Below are positions 9,231-17,183 of a stretch of DNA of 64,000 nt, piece by piece. Location of the stretch: assembly GCA_020850615.1 (NCBI GenBank), contig JADZEI010000032.1:1-64000 (forward strand). The letters are read 5' to 3'. The notes under the pieces are model-generated. The model worked only from the letters and a program-made list of their open reading frames with translations, had not been told where the DNA came from and searched no databases. Source of the stretch: Dehalococcoidia bacterium. GTDB taxonomy: Bacteria > Chloroflexota > Dehalococcoidia > Tepidiformales > Tepidiformaceae. Positions within the stretch are counted from its first letter, which is position 1. Every line of letters begins with the position of its first letter. The position numbers and the translations under genes were made by a program.

Positions 9231-9473
9231 CTACTGCTGGTAGCGCTCGACCACTTCCGGCGCGCGGAGCCGGGCATCCTCTTCCGGGCGGCCGTACTCG
9301 CGGGCGGCGCGGCGCTGGCGGAGGTAGTCCCAGCACTGGTCGAGCTCGACCTCGATGGTCTTCATCCGCAGACGGCCTTCGGCGTCGATGTCGCCCTGCT
9401 CTTCGCGTGAGCGGAGCTCGTGCTCTTCGTCGACGAGCTTCTTGATCACGTTCAGCACGGCCTGGTCATGCAT
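9231..9473 (-). CDS. DUF2630 family protein
   Basis: An 80-residue, charged, mostly helical protein: MHDQAVLNVIKKLVDEEHELRSRE, then LKTIEVELDQCWDYLRQRRAAREYG. The length and the LDQCWDLLRQRRA-type motif match DUF2630, a small family known in actinobacteria and Chloroflexota with no known role. GGAGGG precedes the ATG. A helical-hairpin or coiled-coil fold is likely. Divergent from the methyltransferase at 9575. Confidence 0.8.
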   Translation of the reverse strand: MHDQAVLNVIKKLVDEEHELRSREEQGDIDAEGRLRMKTIEVELDQCWDYLRQRRAAREYGRPEEDARLRAPEVVERYQQ

Positions 9474-9574
9474 GTGGCGTCCCTCCGAATGTCCGCCCCA
9501 GTATCGCAGGCGGCGGCGGGAAACGGTCTCACGCAGTGTTGCATGGGAAGCCTCGTTGCTCGCAGACTGCGACA

Positions 9575-10375
9575 ATGACCGTCGCGCCTGCGTTTATGTC
9601 GTTCGATCGCGTCGCCCACGTGTACGACGCGACGCGCGGGATGCCACCGGAGGCGAGCGCGGCGGTCGGCTCCGGGCTGGCGGCGATCCTCGCGGCGGTG
9701 GCGCCCCTGCCGCGCGTGCTCGAAGTGGGCGTGGGCACCGGGCGCGTCGCGGTGCCGCTCGCCGAGCACGGCGCGCGCGTGTGCGGCCTCGACATCTCGC
9801 GGGGGATGCTCGACCGGCTGCGGACGAAGACGCGGGCGGTGCCGGTGCTGCTCGCGGAGGCCACGCGGCCACCGTTCCGGGCGGGCGCGTTCGATGCGGC
9901 GCTCTTCGTACACATCCTCCACCTGGTGCCGGACCCCGAGGCAACGATCGACGCCGCGATCGGCGCGGTGCGCCCGGGCGGGATGCTCATCGCCGGCGCC
10001 ACGCGGCACGAGGGCGGGCTGAGCAAGGCCGGCGGGCGGCTGCGGGAGATCGCGGAGGAGACGCTCGGGCGGCCGCTGCACCAGACCGGCGGCCGGAACT
10101 TCCGGGCCGCGCAGGACTTCCGCGATGCGATGGCGGCGCGCGGAGTGGGCGTCGAAGAGCACGAGCTGGCGCGCTGGCCGGTCGTCGAAAGCGGTGGCGA
10201 ACTGCTCGCGGAGTTCGAGGCGCAGGTCCACTCCTGGATGTGGGACATCCCGGCCGGGCTCGTCCCGGTGGTCGCCGAGCGGGCGCGGCCGGAGGTCGAG
10301 CGGTTGTGCGGCGGGCTGGAGCGGCAGGTCGAGGGAACGAACGTCTTCCTGGCGATGGTTGCGAGGCTGGCATGA
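9575..10375 (+). CDS. Class I SAM-dependent methyltransferase
   Basis: A 266-residue Rossmann-fold methyltransferase. Motif I is VLEVGVGTGRVAVPLAEHG; the acidic residue after strand 2 is in VCGLDISRGML; VHILHLVPDPE and AVRPGGMLIAG give the later motifs. The opening SFDRVAHVYDATRGMP is typical of UbiE-like methyltransferases acting on small molecules; the substrate is unknown. ATG at 9575 is preferred because CAGACT ends 6 bases before it, fitting the local leaderless pattern; ATG at 9596 is the alternative. Neither has a Shine-Dalgarno. Confidence 0.87.
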   Translation: MTVAPAFMSFDRVAHVYDATRGMPPEASAAVGSGLAAILAAVAPLPRVLEVGVGTGRVAVPLAEHGARVCGLDISRGMLDRLRTKTRAVPVLLAEATRPPFRAGAFDAALFVHILHLVPDPEATIDAAIGAVRPGGMLIAGATRHEGGLSKAGGRLREIAEETLGRPLHQTGGRNFRAAQDFRDAMAARGVGVEEHELARWPVVESGGELLAEFEAQVHSWMWDIPAGLVPVVAERARPEVERLCGGLERQVEGTNVFLAMVARLA

Positions 10376-10476
10376 TTGAGGATTACACCCGGGCGGACAC
10401 CAACGGCACCGGCCTGTCACGAGGCTCCCACCCGGTTGGCCCTCTACCGGCGGACGCGAAGGGGCACACTGGAGGT

Positions 10477-10656
10477 ATGGACGAGGAGACCCGCCAGCTG
10501 CTGCGCGAAGTCGTCGATGCCCTCGATGCGCTACTGATCGCGACCCAGCTCGAAGGCCAGGCCGGCCTTCCCGGGCCGGATTTCGCGCTGCGCGAGGCCG
10601 TCCGGCGGGTGAACCGCCTCCGCCGTTCGATAAAGGAATCGGATGGGGCGGCCTGA
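10477..10656 (+). CDS. Small hypothetical helical protein
   Basis: A 59-residue protein, MDEETRQLLREVVDALDALL onward, with charged amphipathic helices and no motif that I recognise. GGAGGT lies directly against the ATG, too close to serve as a Shine-Dalgarno. CACACT ends 6 bases before the ATG, so a leaderless start is possible. It follows the methyltransferase by 101 bases. Coding is likely from its codon pattern but not certain. Confidence 0.5.
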   Translation: MDEETRQLLREVVDALDALLIATQLEGQAGLPGPDFALREAVRRVNRLRRSIKESDGAA

Positions 10657-10727
10657 TCGCACGGGTTCGCAACCCCAGGGCGAGCCGGATTATCCGGGCG
10701 ACACCCGACTCGCGACATCATGGTCCG

Positions 10728-10928
10728 ATGCCCCTGTACGTATCTGTTCTCGTTGTATTCGTCGCATCGGTGATCGGGATGCTCATCGGCTCGCTGTGGG
10801 GCGACCGATCGAGCGGCACGATCTCCGGCATCTCCGTCGGCATCAGCCTGGTGATCCTGCTGCACATCATGGTGCGTGCGCGCCGTTGCCGGGCCGAAAC
10901 GGAGCCCGGCGCGCATCAGCAGCGCTGA
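10728..10928 (+). CDS. Small two-helix membrane protein
   Basis: Sixty-six residues with two predicted transmembrane helices (about 4-24 and 32-49) joined by the short loop WGDRSSGT, ending in a basic, polar tail. The first helix has the glycine spacing VIGMLIGSLWG seen in LapA-like or glycine-zipper membrane proteins, but I do not recognise a family. It ends one base before the convergent serine hydrolase. Confidence 0.5.
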   Translation: MPLYVSVLVVFVASVIGMLIGSLWGDRSSGTISGISVGISLVILLHIMVRARRCRAETEPGAHQQR

Positions 10929-12053
10929 TCAGTCGTCGGTGACGACGGGCAGCCCGATCACCTTCGCGACTTCATCGAAGACGGCGAAGGCACGGTCGTG
11001 GCTGCCCATCTGGCGGGTCACATAGCCGAAGGTGAAGCCGTATTCGGCGTTGCCCCAGCCAAGAGCGCCGCCGAGGCCGCCCATCCCGAAACCGTCCGGA
11101 TCGACCTGGACGCCGAGGCCCCACGCCTGGCGCCGCCCGAGGAGCACGTCCTCGCCGTCGCACTGGATGGAGGTCATCTCGCGGACGAGGGATTCCGAGA
11201 GGATGCGGCGGCCGTCGAGCTCGCCGCCCGCGGCCAGGCCTGCATAGAGCCGCGCGACGCCACGGGCGGTGCCATGCCCATTGATCGCGGGGATCTCAGC
11301 CGCCCGCCAGGCGGGGCTGTTGACCACGCCAGCATCGAGCGCGCCGGGCGGGTTCTGCAGCGCGAGCTCCTTGAGCGACCCCGGCACGACTCCGATGGAG
11401 GCGCGCCAAGCATCGTCCATGCCGCGGACCTCGGCCGCGCGCGCCTGCTCGGGCCCGGTGAGGCCGATGGCGAAGTCGAGGCCCCAGGGCTCGCAGACTT
11501 CGCGGCGGAGGAACGCGCCGAGCGACTGGCCGGTCACGCGGCGAAGCACTTCGCCCACGAGGTGGCCGAAGTAGCGCGCGTGTTCGCCGTGGCGGGTGCC
11601 GGGCTCCCACCACGGCGCCTCCGCGGCGAGGGCGCGGCAGGTCGCGTCCCAGTCGAGGCTGTCCGCCAGGGATTGCGGCGCACGGAGTCCGAGCAGGCCC
11701 GCCTGGTGGCTGAGCAGCCAGCGCACCGGGATGGTGCCCTTGCCCGCCTGCGCGAACTCCGGCCAGTAGCGTGCGACCGGCGCATCGAGCTCGACTTCGC
11801 CGCGGTCCACGAGCACGAGCAGGGCCACGGCCGCGAACGCCTTTGTGACCGAGTAGGTGTGGACGATCGTGTCCTCGCGCCACTCCGCCGAGGCTGCGGA
11901 ACCGGCCTGGCCGCCCCAGAGGTCGACGACGGGCTCGCCGTCCACATAGGCGCAGACGGCGGCGCCGCTCTCGCCGAGCTCGGCGAAGCAGCGTTCGAAG
12001 GCGGCGCGGGCCGCAGCGAACGCGGGCGCGACCGTGCCGTGGATCGCGGTCAT
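10929..12053 (-). CDS. Serine hydrolase, beta-lactamase class C/EstB-like
   Basis: A 374-residue penicillin-binding-protein-fold hydrolase. The nucleophile motif SxxK is S68-V-T-K71 (TYSVTKAFAAVALL), followed by LLSHQAGL. Relatives are esterases or peptidases rather than true beta-lactamases; no signal peptide is seen. In EstB-like proteins the second motif has Tyr in a YHA context; here the aligned stretch reads RHGEHARYFGHL, so Glu appears to replace the Tyr. That alignment is by eye. The ATG overlaps the TGA of the ABC-F remnant upstream. Confidence 0.85.
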   Translation of the reverse strand: MTAIHGTVAPAFAAARAAFERCFAELGESGAAVCAYVDGEPVVDLWGGQAGSAASAEWREDTIVHTYSVTKAFAAVALLVLVDRGEVELDAPVARYWPEFAQAGKGTIPVRWLLSHQAGLLGLRAPQSLADSLDWDATCRALAAEAPWWEPGTRHGEHARYFGHLVGEVLRRVTGQSLGAFLRREVCEPWGLDFAIGLTGPEQARAAEVRGMDDAWRASIGVVPGSLKELALQNPPGALDAGVVNSPAWRAAEIPAINGHGTARGVARLYAGLAAGGELDGRRILSESLVREMTSIQCDGEDVLLGRRQAWGLGVQVDPDGFGMGGLGGALGWGNAEYGFTFGYVTRQMGSHDRAFAVFDEVAKVIGLPVVTDD

Positions 12054-12184
12054 CGCTGCACCGCCTGGCGTTCGCGGTAGTCGCTATAGCCGCCTTCGAA
12101 GACGCGCAGTTCGCCGTCGCGCACCTCGAAGATGCGGTCGACCAGGCGGTCGAGGAAGTAGCGGTCGTGGGAGACGACGATCAT
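12050..12184 (-). pseudogene. C-terminal remnant of an ABC-F family ATPase
   Basis: A 44-codon frame reads MIVVSHDRYFLDRLVDRIFE, then VRDGELRVFEGGYSDYRE. This is the switch-region VSHDRYFL and the end of the second nucleotide-binding domain of ABC-F translation factors (EttA/Uup-type, normally 500-650 residues). Upstream of the ATG homology stops abruptly near 12188, so both Walker motifs, the signature and all of domain one are missing. It ends in a normal stop that overlaps the serine hydrolase start. It is most simply a deletion remnant. Confidence 0.75.
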
Positions 12185-12225
12185 CGGTGTGCCCCGGCGG
12201 CTGTTTCGCGAAAGTACCAGCGTAG

Positions 12226-12248
12226 CGGGCGGCGGCGCGTGCCGCCCG
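12226..12248. repeat. 8-bp inverted repeat upstream of the DUF433 pair
   Basis: CGGGCGGC (12226-12233) and GCCGCCCG (12241-12248) flank 7 bases. The repeat lies 35 bases upstream of the -10 at 12283, between the ABC-F remnant and the antitoxin-like gene, where an autoregulatory operator might sit. Confidence 0.35.
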
Positions 12249-12282
12249 GGAGCTGCGTGGCGAAGGTCACGCGCGGCCGCGC

Positions 12283-12288
12283 TACAAT
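12283..12288 (+). promoter_or_regulatory. -10 element, leaderless start of DUF433 gene
   Basis: TACAAT, close to consensus, ends 7 bases before the ATG at 12296. Confidence 0.6.
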
Positions 12289-12295
12289 GGGCGGC

Positions 12296-12631
12296 ATGAC
12301 GACGACGCTGCCGCTCACGGACACGCCGGTGCTGATCGTCGCGCGCCCGGAAGGCGGGTACCGCGTGGCCGGGACGCGTGTGTCGCTTGAGTCGGCGCTC
12401 GCGGCCTACCTGCGCGGCCCACGGACGGCCGCCGCGATCCACGAGGCGTTCCCGGCAGTGGATCTGCCCACGGCAGCGGCACTCATCGCGTACTACGCGC
12501 TGCACGAAGAGCTGGTCGACCGCTACCTCGCGGAGGAGTCCGCCGCCGAGGAGCGGTCGCGCCTCGAGGACCGGGCGCTGCACCCGCAGCCAACGCTCGA
12601 TGAGCTCCGCCGGCGGCGTGCATCCGCCTGA
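12296..12631 (+). CDS. DUF433 antitoxin-like protein
   Basis: A 111-residue protein: MTTTLPLTDTPVLIVARPEGGYRVAGTRVS and ALIAYYALHEELVDRYLAE fit the DUF433 winged-helix-like pattern, in which a G-T-R-V element precedes a helix and a YY-type helix follows. DUF433 proteins commonly precede DUF5615 PIN-like toxins and are thought to bind DNA and neutralise them. The start follows a -10 at leaderless distance. Its TGA overlaps the next ATG (TGATG), so the pair is translationally coupled. Confidence 0.8.
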   Translation: MTTTLPLTDTPVLIVARPEGGYRVAGTRVSLESALAAYLRGPRTAAAIHEAFPAVDLPTAAALIAYYALHEELVDRYLAEESAAEERSRLEDRALHPQPTLDELRRRRASA

Positions 12632-12972
12632 TGGATGCACTCGCCGACGAGGACTTCAACGCAGCCATCACGGGGGAGTTGCGACGCCGGCAGATCGTCC
12701 GGCTGATCACTGTCCAGGAGGCCCGCCTCCGGTCTGTCCCGGATGCGAAAGTGCTCGAATGGGCGGCCGAGCAGGGCTTTGTGGTGCTCAGCCACGACTG
12801 GAAGACGATGCGACCGGCCGCCTGGCAGCGCGTCGCCGACGGGCTACCGATGCCCGGCCTGGTCATCGTGACCTGGGGTACGGACCCGGGAGTCGCGATC
12901 GACCACCTGGAAGTGCTGTTTGGTGCCGGGGACGCGAAGGACTTCGAGAACATGGTCCATCGCATCCCATAG
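12631..12972 (+). CDS. DUF5615 PIN-like protein, putative toxin
   Basis: A 113-residue protein: MDALADEDFNAAI, VLEWAAEQGFVVLSHDWKTM, PGLVIVTWGTDPGVAIDHLEVL. This is the Mut7-C/DUF5615 pattern, a PIN-like fold with acidic residues D6 or E7-D8 and a later Asp in LSHDWKTM as candidate metal ligands. Members are putative ribonuclease toxins. The gene overlaps the DUF433 stop by one base, the usual two-gene toxin-antitoxin layout. The reading of the partner supports the call; activity is inferred. Confidence 0.8.
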   Translation: MDALADEDFNAAITGELRRRQIVRLITVQEARLRSVPDAKVLEWAAEQGFVVLSHDWKTMRPAAWQRVADGLPMPGLVIVTWGTDPGVAIDHLEVLFGAGDAKDFENMVHRIP

Positions 12973-12984
12973 GACGGGCGCCTC

Positions 12985-15900
12985 TCACGGCCCGGCGGCG
13001 GCGATGGCGGCGCGGATGGCGGCTTCGATGCGGGTGCCGCGGCGGCTGAACCCGAGCTCCTGCACCATCTCGTCGAGCAGCTCCTCGTCCGTGCGCATGC
13101 GGCCGTCGGACGTGATCCAGCGCACGAGACCGATGAGCTCCCGCTGGGTGTACTCGTCGATGCTCTTGCCCTTGCGGACGCGCGGCCGGGGGAGCGGGCG
13201 CTCGGGCTGGGGCGGCTCGGCCGGGGCCGCGGTTAGCGGCGCGGCGCCCGCGGGCGCGGCCGTTGCGGCGGCGGGCTGCGCCGGGGGCGGCGTGCTGAGC
13301 GCGGCGAGCGCCGCCTGGTAGGCCGAGACGACCCGGCCGATCTCCTCGTCGCGGCGCTGGTACCAGTCGGTCGACCAGATGCGGAGGAAGCGCCAGCCGA
13401 GCCCTTCGAGCACCTGGCGGCGGAGCCTGTCGCGGTCCCGTGCGGTGGGGACGGACTGGTACGTCGGGCCGTCGCACTCGACCGCGAGGATGAACCGCTC
13501 GGGGTCGTCCGGGTTGCGGACGGCGAAGTCAATCCGGTAGTTCGAGGCGCCCCAATGGGGGACGACCTGGAGCCCGGCGGCCTCCAGCGCCTCCTTCACG
13601 TCCTGCTCGAATGGCGTGAGCCCGGCCGCGTCGCTGGCGGCGGTGCTGGCGTGGCCGCCGGCCGCCGCGTAGGCGATGTATTCGCGCAGGAGCTCGACGC
13701 CGCGCGCGGTCGAGCGCCCGGGATCCATGTCGAGGTGGCTGAAGGAGCTGACGAGCGTGACCCGCCGCCGGGCGCGCGTGACGGCGACGTTGAGCCGGCG
13801 CTCGCCGCCGTCGGTGAGGAGCGGCCCGAAACGGTAGGGCAGGCGGCCGTTCGCGTCCTTGCCGTAGCCGACCGTGAGGATGATGGCGTCGCGCTCATCG
13901 CCCTGGACGCGTTCGAGGTTCTTGACGAAGAAGCGCTCGTCGGCGGACTGGTCGAAGAAGGCATCGAGCTCGGGGCGGGACTGGAGGGCGTCGTCGATGG
14001 CGTCCTGGACGCGCTGGGCGTGCTTGATGCCCATCGCGATCACGCCGAGCGTCTCCTTCGGACGCTGTTCGGCGTGCGCCAGGACGAGCTCGACGACACG
14101 GCGGACCTCGGCCCCGGCGCTGTCGACGTCCTCTTCGCTACCGGCCGACTGCACGAGCTCGTGGCGGACCACCGGGGGGCCGCCGGGCCCGGGGAACGTG
14201 ACCAGCTGGCTTTCGTAGATGTAGCGGTTGCTGAAGGCGATGAGCGTCTCGTCGCGGCTGCGGTAGTGCCAGCGGAGGGTCCACGGTTCGAGGAAGCCGC
14301 GCATCAGGTCGAGCAGGCTCTCGAAGCCGGCGGTGGCATCGCCATCGTCGACGTCGCCGTCGTCATCGGCGTCGCCCGCGGCGAAGAAGGTGGTGGGCGG
14401 GAGCTGGCGGCTGTCGCCGGCGACGACGGCGTGCTTCGCGCGGACGAGCGAGCAGGCCGCATCCTCGGGGAGGACCTGGCTGGCTTCGTCGAAGACGACG
14501 ACATCGAAGTAGCGGCGGTTCGCATCGAGGAGCTGCGCGACCGTGAGCGGGCTCGCCATCCAGCAGGGGCAGAGCGTGGTGAGCACGTCCGGGGCCTCGG
14601 CGAGGAGGCGGCGAAGGGGGAGGTGGCGCGTCTTCTTCTCCGCCTCGCGCCGGACGAGCGCGTCCTGTTCGGGGAACGTGTTCATCGCGGCGACGGCGCG
14701 CTCGGCGTGGGCGCGACGGACGCGGGCGGTGGCGACTTCGAGGCGCTTGCGGTCGAGCTGGACGAACTCGTCGACGGCACGGTCGTGGACGCGGCCGTTG
14801 AACCCGGCGATGCTGGGGTCGGCCTCGCGGGCGCGGTCGAGCAGGGAGGATGCCCAGGCGAACGCGAAGCACACGGCCCAGAGCTCGGTCGGGGGCTGCA
14901 CCCGCCGGAGCTCGGCGATGATGTCGGCGGCGCCGGCGACGCCGATGGCGCGCTCGATCTCGAGCAGACGCGGGATGCGGTCGGGGGTGAGCGAATCGGC
15001 GGCGAGGCCGTTCACCGCCGCCTCGAACTCGACGGGGGTGAGCGAGCGGAGGGGGCGGCCGCCGAGCATGGGCGCGAGCGTCTCGACGCTGGCAGTGAAG
15101 GCGGCCGCGGCGCCGGACACAGTGCTGTTGCCGCCCATCGCCGGGACGGGGACGCCAGGTGCGAGCCGCTGCCATTCGGACTGGACGCCGGCGGCGGCCT
15201 CGACCTCGCCGATGAGCGTCTTCGGGCCCGCGGAGCTGGTGCGAAGGCCGCGCGCCGTTTTCGTGGCCGACTTGTAGCCGCCGTTGAAGAGCTTCGCGAA
15301 GAAGTGGGCGATGGCGTTGCCGCGCGCGGGCTGGAGGCGCTTCCCGAGCGCGCCGAGGTCCTGGGCGAAGAGCTCGGGGCGGTAGGTGCGCTGCACCTCC
15401 GCGACGCGGCCGGATGCGGCGACGGCGGCGAGCAGCGCGTCAATGGTCGCGGGCTCGGGCAGGCCGGTGGCGCCGCGGAGCTGGGTGAACGCATCGCGGA
15501 GCGCGGGCCACTCCGTGTTCGCGAGCCGCACCGCGAGGTCGCGCGCCTGGCGGGCGGCGGTGCCGTCGGGGAGGTTGGCGCCGTTCCAGGGCGAGGGGCT
15601 CGACCGGAGGAAGAGGTCGCCGAAGCCGGTCGCCTCGCCGAGGGCCGCGACGATGTCGCGCACGCGCGGCTCGGAGAGCGCGTCAAGCGCCGCGCCGCGC
15701 CACCGGGTGCTGACGTGGGCCTCGTCCGGGAAGCGCAGCAGCTCGCCCTGGAGGTCGTAGACGGACCGCTCGGAGGGCGCGACGACGGCGTGCATCCGGT
15801 TGCGGTGGAGGTTGAGCCGGTTGCGCCGGTCGATCAGCGGGCCGTGCACGGACTGGTCGGCGACCGGCAGGGCTTCGCGCACGGCGGCGAGCGACTGGGC

Positions 15901-16989
15901 GACGCGCTCCATGACCTGGCGGCGCGAGATGTCGGCGCTGTGGAGGTCGAGCGCGAGGTGGCCGAGGCCCGCGCGTTCGAGCCGCTTGAGCACGACATCG
16001 AGCGCGGCACGCTTTTCGGCGACGAAGAGCACGCGCTTGCCTTCGGCGGCGAGGCTGGCGATGAGGTTGACGATGGTCTGGCTCTTGCCGGTGCCGGGCG
16101 GGCCCTGGATCACGCCATCCTGCCCGGCCACGGACGCGACGACGACCGCCTGCTGGCTGGAATCGGCGTCGAGGACGAAGAATTCCTGGCCCGGGTCGGT
16201 GCCATCGAAGGCGCCGGTGTTGACCTCGCGGCGGACGCTGCGGACGGCCTCGCGGGCTTCCGGGACGCCGGCGATCGCGGCGATGAGGTCGTGCCGGGCG
16301 AAGGCGGCCGCCTGGTCGCGGAGGTCGCGGACCATGGCCATCTTGGCGAAGGCGAAGTTGCCGAGCGCGAACCGCGGGTTGACCGCGAAGCCGGGGAGGT
16401 CGGCCGCGGCAGCGCGGAGGCGGTCGAGGACGCCGGCGAAGCGGTCCGCCTCGGGGTCCTCGCCGAGCAGGGCTTCGGGTTCGAGCCGCACGCCGGCGGC
16501 CGTTTCGAGCGCCTGGAGGAGGACGAGGTTCACCTGGACATCGCCGGCGCGCTGGACGGCGAACGTCCGGCCATCGCGGCCGCGGGCGATGAGCTGCACG
16601 GGGAGGAGAAGCACCGCCGCCTCGGGAGGGCGGCCGGTGTCGGTCGCGGGCCAGGTGGCCATGTGCATGGCGATGAAGAGCGTGTTCAGGCCGCGCTCTT
16701 CGAGGTTGGCCTGGGCCCGGCGGCGGATCTCCTGGAGCGACTTGCCGGTGGCATCGGCGTCGGAGCCGGGGAGCAGCTTCGTCACGGGCACGGCGGCATC
16801 GGCGAGGAGCTGGGCCATCGCCTCCGGGTCGTGGAGGGTGAGGTCAAGGGTGCCGGTCTTGAGGTCGCGGTAGTAGAGGAGGTTGTTGCGGCGGGAGAGG
16901 TCGACGAGGCGGCGGATCCAGCCCTCGCGCACTCGCTCGACGGCGGCGATGCGCTCGGCGGCGCCGGGCGGATTGGGCTCGGTGGTCAT
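12985..16989 (-). CDS. SF1 helicase-nuclease (DUF4011, AAA_11/12, Vsr-like, DUF3320)
   Basis: A 1334-residue protein. Visible order: DUF4011-type N-terminus (about 15-110, RLVDLSRRNNLLYYRDLKTG); SF1 helicase with Walker A GPPGTGKS at 296-303, Walker B VVFDEASQVLPEDAA, GDSRQLPP, and the C-terminal lobe with VQGDERDAIILTVGYG and NVAVTRAR; a Vsr/DUF559-like endonuclease segment (FEQDVKEALEAAGL, IDFAV, ILAVECDG); a Pro/Ala linker; and a DUF3320 tail. Large COG1112-type helicase-nucleases like this often sit in phage-defence islands. The start MTTEPNPPGA follows a -10 by 6 bases; the 68-codon upstream extension is rejected. Divergent from an NYN protein. Confidence 0.88.
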   Translation of the reverse strand: MTTEPNPPGAAERIAAVERVREGWIRRLVDLSRRNNLLYYRDLKTGTLDLTLHDPEAMAQLLADAAVPVTKLLPGSDADATGKSLQEIRRRAQANLEERGLNTLFIAMHMATWPATDTGRPPEAAVLLLPVQLIARGRDGRTFAVQRAGDVQVNLVLLQALETAAGVRLEPEALLGEDPEADRFAGVLDRLRAAAADLPGFAVNPRFALGNFAFAKMAMVRDLRDQAAAFARHDLIAAIAGVPEAREAVRSVRREVNTGAFDGTDPGQEFFVLDADSSQQAVVVASVAGQDGVIQGPPGTGKSQTIVNLIASLAAEGKRVLFVAEKRAALDVVLKRLERAGLGHLALDLHSADISRRQVMERVAQSLAAVREALPVADQSVHGPLIDRRNRLNLHRNRMHAVVAPSERSVYDLQGELLRFPDEAHVSTRWRGAALDALSEPRVRDIVAALGEATGFGDLFLRSSPSPWNGANLPDGTAARQARDLAVRLANTEWPALRDAFTQLRGATGLPEPATIDALLAAVAASGRVAEVQRTYRPELFAQDLGALGKRLQPARGNAIAHFFAKLFNGGYKSATKTARGLRTSSAGPKTLIGEVEAAAGVQSEWQRLAPGVPVPAMGGNSTVSGAAAAFTASVETLAPMLGGRPLRSLTPVEFEAAVNGLAADSLTPDRIPRLLEIERAIGVAGAADIIAELRRVQPPTELWAVCFAFAWASSLLDRAREADPSIAGFNGRVHDRAVDEFVQLDRKRLEVATARVRRAHAERAVAAMNTFPEQDALVRREAEKKTRHLPLRRLLAEAPDVLTTLCPCWMASPLTVAQLLDANRRYFDVVVFDEASQVLPEDAACSLVRAKHAVVAGDSRQLPPTTFFAAGDADDDGDVDDGDATAGFESLLDLMRGFLEPWTLRWHYRSRDETLIAFSNRYIYESQLVTFPGPGGPPVVRHELVQSAGSEEDVDSAGAEVRRVVELVLAHAEQRPKETLGVIAMGIKHAQRVQDAIDDALQSRPELDAFFDQSADERFFVKNLERVQGDERDAIILTVGYGKDANGRLPYRFGPLLTDGGERRLNVAVTRARRRVTLVSSFSHLDMDPGRSTARGVELLREYIAYAAAGGHASTAASDAAGLTPFEQDVKEALEAAGLQVVPHWGASNYRIDFAVRNPDDPERFILAVECDGPTYQSVPTARDRDRLRRQVLEGLGWRFLRIWSTDWYQRRDEEIGRVVSAYQAALAALSTPPPAQPAAATAAPAGAAPLTAAPAEPPQPERPLPRPRVRKGKSIDEYTQRELIGLVRWITSDGRMRTDEELLDEMVQELGFSRRGTRIEAAIRAAIAAAGP

Positions 16990-16995
16990 GGCGCG

Positions 16996-17001
16996 ATTGT
17001 A
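16996..17001 (-). promoter_or_regulatory. -10 element, leaderless start of helicase-nuclease
   Basis: On the minus strand TACAAT ends 6 bases before the ATG at 16989. Four tandem 8-mers abut it upstream. Confidence 0.6.
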
Positions 17002-17003
17002 AA

Positions 17004-17035
17004 GGCGTAGAGGCGTGAAGGCGTGGAGGCGTAAA
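17004..17035. repeat. Four tandem 8-bp repeats upstream of the helicase promoter
   Basis: GGCGTAGA, GGCGTGAA, GGCGTGGA and GGCGTAAA follow each other without gaps and end two bases from the -10. The GGCGT core is invariant; the last three bases vary among A and G. Confidence 0.8.
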
Positions 17036-17183
17036 GTGGGCCCCTCGCAAGGCGTGCGGGTGGGCGCCAAACGAGCTGGGCGGGCGCCTGCGCTGGCGCC
17101 CTCGGTCGCGGGCTGACGTGTGAGGAGTGGACGGGCGCGGCTGGTGTAGGATTCGCTCGACCAAACCACGGTGACAGGACCCG

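Noticed and set aside
12050-12640. A 196-residue minus-strand gene containing the ABC-F end
   Set aside because: Only the last 44 codons are homologous to anything; the rest is antisense to the DUF433 gene.
13555-17010. A 1151-residue plus-strand open frame
   Set aside because: It is the antisense shadow of the helicase-nuclease; the composition is Gly, Ala, Glu and Arg-rich with no motifs, typical for high-GC DNA.
17004-17035. Plasmid or phage replication iterons
   Set aside because: No replication initiator or AT-rich unwinding region is nearby; the position fits a promoter-associated repeat better.
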